Shown here: positions 37,736 through 48,800 of the stretch, piece after piece
How the letters are laid out: each line of letters begins with the position of its first letter
Position numbering within the stretch: the first letter of the stretch is position 1
Assembly: GCA_035235625.1 (NCBI GenBank)
Contig: CP141147.1
Span: forward strand, 6,127,001 to 6,191,000
Reading direction: 5' to 3'
Length of the DNA: 64,000 nucleotides
Source: Saururus chinensis
Taxonomy: Eukaryota; Streptophyta; Magnoliopsida; Piperales; Saururaceae
Translations under genes and position numbers: made by a program
Notes under the pieces: model-generated
Seen by the model: only the letters and a program-made list of their open reading frames with translations
Databases searched by the model: none
Told to the model about the DNA's origin: nothing

Positions 37736-38663
37736 GAACCTGAAGTCCCCGGCGGCTACGAAAGCCCTCGCCATTCTCTTCGTCTTCTCCGGTTGTTTAC
37801 TCTACTCGGGTGGAGGCGGGTGTTCGGCGCCGGACAAGGAGCAAAAGTGTGGGACGGCAAAAGAAAAGGGTCGAGGTCTGGCTAATTCCTCTCCTCCCCA
37901 ATTTTACAAAAGTCAAAACCCTACGCTGAATCTGTCATATCATAATGGTTTGGTTTGGACTCTCTTGGACGACGAAGGAAAGAAAAATGATTAAATTTTA
38001 TTTGATGAAGAGAGAGGCAGAGGTGGGAAAATTTTGTTTTGCGAGGGAGAGAAAAATTAGATTTGAGGATGTATAGTTAGAGATATGTAAGTGCAACGGA
38101 GCTTCAGCTCGTTAGCCGTCCGATCATCTTCATGCTATTATCACATAAATATGGCTATTTAGATCTTTTTTTTTTCTCAATGTTCCTTGTGTAAAAGAAA
38201 AAAATTAATTTTAACTTACTCTTAGGCTTACTTTTTCTTCCCTGGTGACTTAACCTAAAATATATTCTTACATATCTTTCACATTCTCCTCCCTTATGCT
38301 AAATCAGAGCCGTCTATAGATCCGGCAACCATCTATTTTCTTTCTTTCCTCTATCCCTCTTCTAGCAATTGGCATATAGCAATATAACTTCGGCGGTGAC
38401 TAAAAAGCTCTAGTGGAGGCTATAAAAGCTCCGATGGCCAAAGCCCTTTTTGTAAGTTCATCTTCCCCTTACCAATTATTTATTTGGCATAGTTGGGTTG
38501 TTTGTTCAACTATAATTTTATTAGTGTAGTTAGGTTTTTTGTGATTTTTTCATCTATATTCCTGTGTAGATCTTTTATGGTAGTGTTTGTTCATCAATGA
38601 CTTCTTTACACTTCTATAAACCAATTTATCAGCACTCCCTACCAGAATGTTGTCGGAGGCTAT
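37736..38663. other. Upstream region of the PPR gene, no further gene seen
   Basis: The plus-strand open frames that cross into this region (37,308-37,994) are antisense shadows of the PPR coding strand. The interval is a plausible promoter region but I see no clear TATA box. Confidence 0.4.
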
Positions 38664-39070
38664 AAAACTTATGTTAGTTTTCTAGTAGGGGGTGCCCCTT
38701 GCCACATTGTGCTTCACTTTACGGTTACTACCCCTTGCCAAGTATAGATTGATAACACCGGCTAAAAACTTTTGCTAGTGTACTGGCAAGAGGGGGGTTC
38801 ACCTCACCACAAATTGGATTAGCTTCATAGGGACTACCCACTACCAAGTACAAAATGTATACACGGGCTGAAAACTTCTGTTAGCTTTATGGTGAGGGGT
38901 ACCCCCCGCCACAATGTGCTCAGGTTCATGGAGACTACCCCCTGCCAAGTAAAGAATTTTTACCCTGGCTAAAAACTTATGTTAATTTATTGGCGAGGGG
39001 TACCCCCGGCCACAATATGCATAGGTTCACGGGGGCTACCCTGTGCCATGCACAAAATATTTACAGTAGG
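38664..39070. repeat. About 103-bp tandem repeat, 4 units
   Basis: GGCTAAAAACTT and close variants recur with AAAACTT at about 38,664, 38,765, 38,871 and 38,972 (spacing 101-106). Each unit also carries GGCGAGGGGTACCCCC and GCCACA-like pieces that are partly self-complementary. It may be a subterminal array of a DNA transposon such as the neighbouring Mutator-like remnant, but this is not shown. Confidence 0.8.
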
Positions 39071-39171
39071 TCATGTAGATCAAAGGTATAGCTCAAATCA
39101 AGTAATGTACTATAAATTTGTATTTCACCAACTTCTGAAATATATCTTCTCCCTTAATTACTAGTCTATTT

Positions 39172-39594
39172 GTGATCATAGTATTTAGTAAAGACCTTTT
39201 TATCTTATGCACTGATATAACTACCTTATTACTCAATGTTCATTCCTGTGAGTTTAAAAAATGGATAAGAGCAATGTCACATGGATTTGAGGAGCTCACA
39301 CTAAGCTTAATCATATTGCTTTGTTTTTCTCAAAATAGGAGTAGGTTTTCATTGCTCCTATTTGGTGTCATCCTAGGTGACCATAGACCTTATGCTCATT
39401 GGGTAACTCAATCAGGAATGGATCATTTTGCTGTTGAATCTTCGTCCTTTATGTATTTAATTTCATCTATTATCCAAAATAGTTGTATAGCTTCAAATGA
39501 GGAAATGGAAGAGAATGTTCCATATTTATTGAAACAAATAGAGGTGAATCAACCATACAATGAGGTAGAAAACCAATCTTCTGAAAAGGTATAG
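39172..39594 (+). pseudogene. Possible upstream exon of the MULE transposase remnant
   Basis: An open frame ending NEVENQSSEK is followed by GT at 39,590 and the next transposase segment begins after AG at 39,858, so the two could be exons. No domain is recognised in it. Low confidence. Confidence 0.25.
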
Positions 39595-39858
39595 ACCATT
39601 TTTGTATCTAAAAGAGAAATGAAGAGCAATGCAAATCATTTTTGTATTTTCTAATGTTGTCAAATGAAAATTTTATGATGCAACATTTTGCTAATAAGAT
39701 GTAAGAGAAGGCCAAAGCTAGGGCGATATCTTAAATACAGATATTTCTTTTTTATTTTCTGAGGATAAGGTAACTATAATTTATTCACTAATTGTGAATG
39801 TGAGGAATGTCATATTAATTGGAGAAATGTCTATTAATATACTTTTATCAACTTGTAG

Positions 39859-40911
39859 GTACTCCCATCGCGAGAGGCTTTAATAAAATGGGCCAAAGAA
39901 ATTTGTATGAGGTATGGCACGATGCTTATAATCTTAAAATAGGATGCCCAAAAACAGAGACCATGTGTTACTCTAGCTTGTGAAAGGGCGGGCCACTACA
40001 AAAAAAGTATTATTCAAAAATCCAAGTCGGATATTCATAATTGTAGAGAAACAACCACAAAGAAATGTGGATGCCCATTCAAGTTACAAGCAAGGGAAAT
40101 GTATATTGACCGTGGTGTCAAGTGGAAATTGAAAGTAATTTGTAGTAGTCACAATCACCCCCGTAGGCAATTTGGAGAATGGTACGCATATGTTGGTCAT
40201 CTGAAAGAGGAAGCATTTTTATGCTCCGTGCTCACTATGAATCGGGCATAAGGAATGCCTAAGAGGCATTAATTTTCAAGATCGATGGCGCACACAGTAG
40301 CGCACGTTAGTGTAAGTATTAGTCACGCTAATGTACGCTACCGTGTGCGCCGTCGATCTTGAAAATCAACACCTCCCAGACGTTCCTTACGCTTGGCTCA
40401 CAGTGAACGTAGAGCATAAAAAATGCTTCCTCTGAAAGAAGGAGAGATAGAAGTTACACAAAATTTGTCAAAGATAGGCCTGACACCTCGGCAGATATTG
40501 CTTTCTTTGAAGGAAGCAAACCACACAAACTATACAACTATGAAAACAAATTACAATGTTTGTATTCTATTGTCTTTAACTCAAAGAGTGGGTAGAACTG
40601 TGTTGCAAGAGTTGATGAAACAGATTGAGAAGTCAGGGTACGTGTGCTACCATAAGAAGGATGAGGACACTGACACATTAACAAGTATATTCTTTGCTCA
40701 TCCACTATCGGCTCAGCTAGCAAATTTGTTCCAACATGTGTTTGTTATGGATTGCACTTATAAAACCAACAGATATGGACTCCTAGTTCTATCCATAATT
40801 GGAATAATTGGCATAAGGAGTAGAGGTAAAGGCACTTCTTATAACTTGATTAGTTTGGAGTTAGTAGTGAATACCTACAAGAAGTTTTCACATGATTTTC
40901 AAAGAATCTAA
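39859..40911 (+). pseudogene. Mutator-like transposase fragment with FAR1-type zinc-binding N-terminus
   Basis: From 39,859 the frame reads a FAR1/MULE DNA-binding module: REALIKWAKEICMRYG, then TLACERAGHYKKS, KKCGCPFKL and VICSSHNHP, giving the expected Cys-Cys-His-His pattern. There is one in-frame stop (TAG) after MLIILK. The frame runs to 40,208, is split by a 222-bp MITE, and resumes at 40,440: removing the MITE and one copy of its target restores the frame exactly (HLKE followed by GEIEV). The second part (to 40,911) reads the segment before the catalytic core and the first core strand, FVMDCTYKTNRYG, whose Asp is the presumed first DDE residue. Similarity is lost soon after; the rest of the catalytic domain and the SWIM finger are missing. 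A dead remnant of a DNA transposon. Confidence 0.8.
40209..40430. mobile_element. Foldback Mutator-type MITE with perfect 9-bp target duplication
   Basis: The 222-bp unit starts GGAAGCATTTTTATGCTC and ends as its inverse GAGCATAAAAAATGCTTCC. The arms extend nearly to the centre (AAGATCGATGGCGCACAC against GTGTGCGCCGTCGATCTT), so it can fold into one long hairpin. It is flanked by perfect TCTGAAAGA duplications (40,200-40,208 and 40,431-40,439). A 9-bp duplication and long arms fit a Mutator-derived MITE. It lies inside a Mutator-like transposase remnant. Confidence 0.9.
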
Positions 40912-41027
40912 TTGTCATTCAATTTGGTAGCCCTTGGCCAAGGTTGTCGCCATTCAAAGGGGCAAACACACATGCATAGATGGGGTTGTTTGAATAACTA
41001 TCTAGGGTATGGATATCTCGTTACTAC

Positions 41028-44000
41028 TGTAATATCCCAGATTTTCCTAGGTTTCGAAATTAAATATGTAGAAAATAATATATTGACCCCCTGATCTTCT
41101 TATTTAAACAAATTCCTTAGTATGTGGAATTATGGCCGAAACCTATTCTCTTAGAAAGTAGTTAGAAATAGTTTCGAAACACCACCAAGATTACGTGAAT
41201 CGGAGTTCGGATAAAGAAGATATAACCATTCGAAATTAAACATATCGTGCAAGACTCATTTACTCGAATTAGACGTGCATTTGGGCTGTTTAAATCATTT
41301 TACGAGCCCAGTTAATTAGGGTGATAGGAATAATTAAAATATAGCCCTAATAGTCCGTCTTGGCCCCACTTATAAGGGGATTAGGGTTCCTAATCCCCAT
41401 GTTTATAAAAAAGCCAACTAGGGCTTATTTTGGGGGAGTTTTGGGAGCTTGCGGAGGGAAAGAGGAGCGGTTGGAAAAGTTCCAAGGAGGCCAGACAGCG
41501 ACAACAGGGAGGATCGAGCTCGAAGACCAGTGGTGATGAGGTAAGATCACAATATAGATTCAATTAGTGCAACTTAAACTGACATCTCATTAATTATTCT
41601 TGTTAAGAAATAAAAATATATTATCTTTGAAAGTTTGGTGACTTGGCCAGAGGACAATCGAAGCATTTTTCGGATGCACTGCACTCATTCAAGCACTCAC
41701 CGGGCCATGCGGGTTCAAGCCTTGCTGACCTGGCCTCGCCTTGCCTCACCGGCATCAACCACACTGGCCAGGCTGGCCTCGGCCTTACCAGCCTAGCTTG
41801 GCCACAAGGGATGTAAATGTCAATTTTGGGAGAGGAAAACCAAAGTCATTTCGGCTTTGGGCAGTGTGGAGGCAACCATGGAATGATGACGGAGCTTGGG
41901 CTCCTAGAATAGTCGGATGACAACGATCCAGTTGATCTCGGAGCATTGTCTGACCATTGCCATTCACCGCTATGCTAATCAGTCAAAGGGAAATAAAAAA
42001 AGACTTATTGTGGCCATCATAGGAGCGCGGTGTAGCTCCTGGCTAGAGGTGGGACGGAGGCTCCTGGAATCGCCGCATGATGGCGATCCGGTCGAGACCA
42101 GCCCATCTCCAGCAGTGGCGACCTGTCGCTACGGCCCCTCGGATAGATTGCAGAACAAAAAAGGGGGGCTTTGTTGCCCCAGGCCAGGAATTTGATATGC
42201 AATGACGATCCGATCAGCCCTAGGCCCTTGCCCCGCCGTGGCAGCCAAGGGCGGCGCCGCTAAAGGCTTCCTTGCATTTGGCCAGATGTGGGGAAGATGA
42301 CCCGCATTATAGGTCATTAGGAATGGGTTTTAAACCATGTTGTTGGACCTGTCCCAGTCTGATTAAAAAATAATAATAATAATTTGAACTAGGTTCGGTT
42401 CAGTATGTTAAAATAGTATAATTTTTTTTAAAAAAAACAAATGATTGTGAGAGCATGTAGAGTATCATAATTAAGTTTCATACTTGGTAAAAATCCCAGA
42501 GGCTTCAAAATAACCAAATTACCATTCATGTGTACCCTAATTATAGACCAATATACAAGCTGAAAAAAATTCATGTGTACCCTAATTATAGACCAATGTA
42601 CAAGCTGGAAAAAAAATCCTAATAAATATATAATTGAATTTTTTTCCTATAGGGTTAAATTAAAGTTGTTAAATGAACCAAGGTCGGTTCAAGGGGTTTA
42701 CAACCCCATTAAACGACAACAAAATTACCTAGGGTCCATAACGTCTAGGAGTACTCCTAAGATGAGTTTTGGACCCATTAGGGTTCAGGGAATCCCTAAA
42801 CAAAATGATAGGAATACCCCTATGAGCGGACATGCCCGCATTCGCATGAATGGAATTAATGGGCCAATTTAATACTAGAAACTCTTGAGAGGTCAAAGAC
42901 TTCCGAGAATGGAGAGGACTATGTCTAATGTGGGAAAATTACTCTAATACACTTAGGTGCATTATAACTTATTTTCATGAAGCTACAAGCTCCTAACCTG
43001 AGGAGAGTTAGAGTACAAGAGTACAAATCTTTTTAGTGCTATAATTGAGTTTGGACCATGGTATTATGATTTGTTTATACCTGTGTGGGTCTATATTATT
43101 TATGCTTTCATTTTCTCTAGTGTTTGCTATTATTATCGTGATAGTAATTTATCACTAGCTTAAGATTAATAAATGGGGTTAAATGATTGGATTGGGCGAG
43201 AACACCTAGTAAAGATAAAGACTAAAATACCTTCAGAGGGGTTTGGGACTAGTTAATAAAGTGAACAAAGTCTTTAACCTGATGATTTGCCTTAGTTAAT
43301 GAACTGATGACAATTTTAAGTTTTAACCCTAGTCTAGATGAGACTGATAGGGTAGAATCTTTGCTTGTTGACCAACAAGATAGGGTTCAGAATAGTTTTT
43401 TAGAGTTTTAGCTCTATTAAGGAGTTGTTGATTTGACCATGCAGTTACACTTCCTAGTTGGAAAGAGCTCTACGTGAGCTAGACTCACCACCAATTTATT
43501 TAGAATCGTTTAGTGTACACATATTTGGATAAGCTAACATCCTACTTGGTTGGCTTTTCCTACCACTTCTGTTTTTGTGCAGTTGTGGGTCATGCCCTTC
43601 CACTCCGGTCAAGTTCTTATGGGCTAGGTTAGGTTATGGTACTTTCTGATGGATTACAGGGCCGCACTATGGATGATTCCCTTTCGAAGATGGTCTATAG
43701 TGGTTGTATCATTTGTCACTCAGGTTGATATCTGATGAGTTTGTCTGTCTTTAGGATTAGACAAGGATATTAATTATCGAACAATAATTTGTGAGATAAT
43801 CAATACAATTATTTGATATTACTTATTTACTTAGAATAAGTGGAATAATTAAAGGACTTATATAAAATGTAGGTTGGTTGAAAATACTTAAACATTACAC
43901 GTGAGATGTTATGCTTCTTAAGATATTGTAGTTTCTAGGCAAAACTATGTCTAGATCCGATCTTTTTGGAAACATTGAAGATGTTATTTGATAAATACGT

Positions 44001-44467
44001 ATGCAACTAACATCGGGTGATACTAGCCCAATCCAATAAATATTAATTAATACTTTTGTTCTTTTGGAAACGCTCCTCCAAGAAGATGAGATGTTTTGTT
44101 GTTGTTTGGTATTATTTGATTACAGGTTATTTAAGTGAGGACTGACGAGATCAAAATGTCAATAGAAGATTAAGGACGACATTGAACTAGTGGGATTTAG
44201 TTTTTAACTTTTGTAATTTTGTAAGGTATTATAATTACTGGTGTGAGAGCTAATTTTACTTTGTTATTTATTTTTAAACAAATAACAGACTTGTACTTAG
44301 ATGGTTAATATGTTATTTATTAAATTTTGACATGCATAATAATATCATATGTTTTGATATTCATATTTGTAAACCTCAATTATCATAAACTGTATATTTA
44401 ATCGGATGATTTATTTTATATTTAAGAAGTCTTTTATTTAAAAAGGGTTTTGAAAATCAAGGTCACA
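41028..44467 (+). mobile_element. Giant solo LTR H (same family as E)
   Basis: It starts TGTAATATCCC and ends AAGGTCACA; flanks ACTAC (41,023-41,027) and ACAAC (44,468-44,472) match at four of five bases. It aligns throughout with inverted E (23,623-30,874) apart from D and indels. A TATA-like TTTATAAAAAAG lies about 370 bp from the start. It is 3.44 kb, non-coding, and contains a 45-bp tandem duplication at about 42,525-42,612. It is inserted just downstream of the MULE fragment and may separate it from the lost remainder. Confidence 0.7.
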
Positions 44468-45801
44468 ACAACAACTATCTATAAACATGGCACAACCTTA
44501 CCTTCGTGGATGGAAGAGGAGTGGGTATTAGGTTTAACTCTAGAAGCGCAGTTTTTGTTGGCATCTTGCTCCAAAAATGGAGCAGCTGATAATGCTTGGG
44601 TTGGACTGGTATACTTAAAGAGAAAGCATGTAAGGAGTAAAACAATCATATGGGCAAATTGTGGTATATTAATAAGTTGGGAGTGATAGTGGGAAGCCTC
44701 AATTACTATCAAGGTGGTGAAGGTCATTGGTAATTAGTAGCGGCTTAATGTTGTGGTCAAATAATTAATCATATTATGGAATTTTTGTATTTAATTATTA
44801 TTATTTAATCTTACTAAGTATATTTTGATATACTCATGCATCTTTGTGGTGAACTAAGTGATAAAATTGGTCAATTAATGAAGTACTGTATAGCTATTTT
44901 CATTTGAAAAATCAATGAACCTTTTTGCCAAATCAAGATCCAACATTGATAATGGATGAGTCTTCACTGCCTAACTCTTATGTGTTTCTATGAGTGGCAT
45001 GAGGCATCCAGCCACAGTTCGCTTTAGATGTTGCATCATGCTTGCTCAATTTCACGCAGCACGCATTTCTGACACTTGGAGTGGGCAAGAAGGCATTGAC
45101 TAATTACCAGTTTTGTTAAAGTGTAATATATGCAGTGTGTGAGGAATAAGATGAGAATGGTTGTGAACCAGAAATCAATGATAATAGGGATGAAGAACTC
45201 TTGATCAGGAACAAGTTGAGCTAACCACAGTTTAAGATGGCTATTGGTTCGATTTTTAAGTAATCGCCCAATTCCCGTCAAATATTGCAAATCATATGCG
45301 AGCCCAAACTACCAGCAAGGAGAAGGTTGCCAGGGACTCCCTAGTAGTTGCCCACGATCATTTTTTGTTAGTTTGTAGAAGAAGCTGTTAACCAGCCCAC
45401 CAAACATTAGAATAAGCTGGGAATATTTTCTAAAAAATTATAATAAGAATAAAAACCAGAAAGGGCATATATACGAAATGTGATTATAATTAGTCAACAA
45501 TAAGACGAAGCAGTACCAACTCTTGCCTAGTTCACCAGGATTGACTTTGTTCTAAAAGATTAGTGATTGCGTAGCTATTGGCTCAGTTCAATTCATCGGG
45601 GCATGCAGTTTTATAATGGAGCATTGGTTTCTGAATCATAAGAGAATAGATTACAACACAAAAGGATTTACAAATACGCTAAGCAAAAGCGGCACACCAA
45701 GATAGATTCCCAAAACATGAGACTAACATAACCAGATGACCAAGATACGAAAAGAAACTCCCCTCAGACTCTCTCTAGATAAAACGATGAATCAGCCTCA
45801 A
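44468..45801. other. Intergenic, 3' side of the Expp1-like gene
   Basis: Only small unassigned frames are present (44,450-44,686 plus; 45,036-45,290 minus). The minus-strand one is hydrophobic, but nothing supports it as a gene. The region next to 45,801 probably includes the 3' untranslated region of the Expp1-like gene. Confidence 0.4.
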
Positions 45802-48800
45802 TTAAATAAATTTGTTATACTCCGAACCAAGGGAATCCCTGAGATTGGAGTAGAGATTATAGAGTGAGTACTGACGAAGATTTGACACCTCATACCATGA
45901 GTTGAATACAGCATCATGCTTATCTGTGCCGGAAAATGCAACTTGAATCCCAAGGCTACAGTCTGAGTCTCCATTATTTGTTTTACAGCTAGATGTCTTC
46001 ATCGCACAATCAGCCTTATTGAGGCAAACGAAGGCCGAATTCCCTGAGCATGATGCACATGAATCTCTTTTCCAGTAAAAGTTTTGCAGGGTGCCCTTCT
46101 TGAACTCAAGTACCTAAGGAAGGAATAAGAGAAGTAACTGAGAAGAAATTGTTACTGAGAAGAAATTTCTTAAGGCTTCTCTTGGGATTCTTACCAGAGT
46201 AAAACTTGTTATGGTGTAAGTTCCATTTGCAACAAAAGTCGGAATGGACCTAGCAGCATATTTCCGACCTGCAAAGGCAACCATGTAGCCACCAACACTT
46301 TCCTGCAAATTTCAAATCATTTCTGAATTATTTTCATGAGAAATATATCATACCATCCAACACACAAGCTCCATGGCGAGGTTTTTTTTTTTAATAAAAC
46401 CATGACATGAGATATAAAATGACAACTTTGTGTTAAGCAGAATTACAACTCAATACAGCTGATTATATTGGACAATTCTTCATAAAACACAGGAAACAGA
46501 AGAGATTTAATCGATCATTGCAGCAAAAGGATGACTTTCAGATACCTAACTCATTAATTATCAGTTGTCAAAGTACCATATCCTAAAAATATAATCAGGA
46601 CAATTGATGCAGGACTTACTCCTAAAGCCTAAAATCAGCAGAATTTAACTGACTTGGCTAAATCATTAATCTGACATTTTAGCGCTTTAATTAGAAAGCA
46701 TCCTGCATTACTAATTATCTCAAAGGTTGGAAACTTCTGCTTTGACACTACATACATCTCATATCTGTGTTAAGATATAGCATACAAGTGCATAAACAGC
46801 CAAAATTAGTGTTAAAATACCACAGAAAAATAAGTAATTTTATTTGTTATGCTATGTACTTTCGAGAACGATTTATTCATGAGTTGGATCATTGTTGATT
46901 ATCAAGTCCTAGTGCATGCCTTTTGCAAGTCAATAAGATGCCCAACATTGCCAAACAAAAAAATAGGATGCCCAATATGTCTTTGAAAGGTAGGTTGAGC
47001 TACTAGAAAATATATTTTAACCAATTATAATCCATTTTCTTGATAGGAATTTAGTCTACCTTAACTAGTATAACCACGTACCAACAAACAAACTCAAAAG
47101 CTTGTAGCTCAACTACTCCTAATGTTATAAGATTGAGTGAGTACCAACTATCAAAAATTAAAGATTGTGTGAGTAACAAAGTAATAGCAAGATGCTCACT
47201 ACTTACTCCAAACAATAAGGGCACATTCTAGGTGTAATCAAAACCCTCCATGCAAGGGCATAGAATCATGAGAGAAAGAGCAATAAAAAGATCCATTCAT
47301 AGTTTGTTGTATCTCCAAGGCAATACAATGTATGCGACAGAAAATAGGATGAAAGGGGAGAGGATTGAGAGAGAAAAGGGAGAACTTTAGACAAACAAAG
47401 GATGAGATATAGGGGAGAGACCGAAGAACTGTAATCAAAATCACATCCTTTATTGTCTTGGCAGAAGGCCCTATTCATAGAGTCAGGCTTAAGGCCTTTA
47501 CTCCTTACAATTACTAATATTACAAACAGATATAACCAAACAAAGAAATTAAACTAAACATAGAATTTGATCAAACTAGGGAAAGGGAGTTCTAATATGA
47601 GGAATGTGTAGTGCAAGTTCCTTAACAGAAAGGGCCATAACATCCCTTTCCCTCAAGACTGTTCTCAAAAGCTTGGTACATAGGATCTAGATCGTCAACC
47701 AACATAGCCAAATCTCCATCAAATGTGGCTACCGGTTTGTTGGTCTCATCAACAACATACATATGTAAGGACTCGCATTGATAGCCAGGAAAATATTTTT
47801 CGTCATAGTTTTAGCAAATATCCTTTTGTGCCTTGTGTCCAGCTCACAGCCTGCATGAGTGTGGAAAAGCTAGGACCAGTGGATGGTCCAGATGGGGTAG
47901 AAAAAGACCTGAGTGCGCAACCCATCACCTTGTTGTGAGTATTGGGAATAATGGGTTTTCCCAAGACTGCCACGGAGGTATTGTTGTGGATGAGTTGGAA
48001 ATAAGCTGAAAGACCTATGCCAGGCCCACCTGTTGAGAATGGCAATTAGGAGACATGTTCTGGATGAGTGGAACGGAAGTTCGAAGGGGCAGAATTCCAG
48101 CAGACAACCTGGCACTGGAAGGGGCGGGAATAGAAAGGGGGGAAGCACCAAGGGCTGAAAAACCCAATGCCCCCAATTCGCCTGGAGCAATTGCTGAAGA
48201 AGATAAATAGTGTTTAAATAAACTGCAACTGCTCCTTTTTACTCATCTCAAAATGTGCTGCCAGGCTTTTCTAAAGGAAAGCTGACTCATTGTAGGAGTC
48301 GCTGCAAGCTGGTTGCTTCACAAATTGGGGGTGGAGGGCACAAGCGGGATCTAGATTTTGCCAAATTGTCCAGGACTGATGCTCCAATAACATTGTTGTA
48401 TCTTCAAGGAAATACAAGGTAAGTGAAAGAAAATAAGATGAAAGGGGAGAGATTAAGGGGCTGTTTGGGTGCTGGACTTTTTAGAAACGGAAGTGGAATT
48501 TTTTGAAATTAATTCCAAAAATTCACCGCCGAATGTGAATTAGGGTTGGTAATTAAATTTGTTAGAATAAATTCAAAACTAATATAACTCTCTCTCCCAA
48601 ACTCGGATATGCACATTCTTAGTACTATTATGCTTCTAAATTTGAGCTCTATTAAACAAGATCCCACAAAGGTAGGTAATTTTGAACTTTTAAAGTGGAC
48701 CTGCCTATATGGCACGCTTCTCTAGGCTCAAATCGATATAAGAGGTAACCGTTAAAAAATAACATAATCTATAATTTTTGAAAAGGGGTTGGGAGCCAGA

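Noticed and set aside
37308-37994. Plus-strand open frames of 138 and 228 codons
   Set aside because: They are antisense to the GC-rich 5' end of the PPR gene; no family features and no coding signal of their own.
45036-45290. Hydrophobic 84-codon frame on the minus strand
   Set aside because: No signal peptide, family motif or transcript evidence; probably chance in AT-rich DNA.
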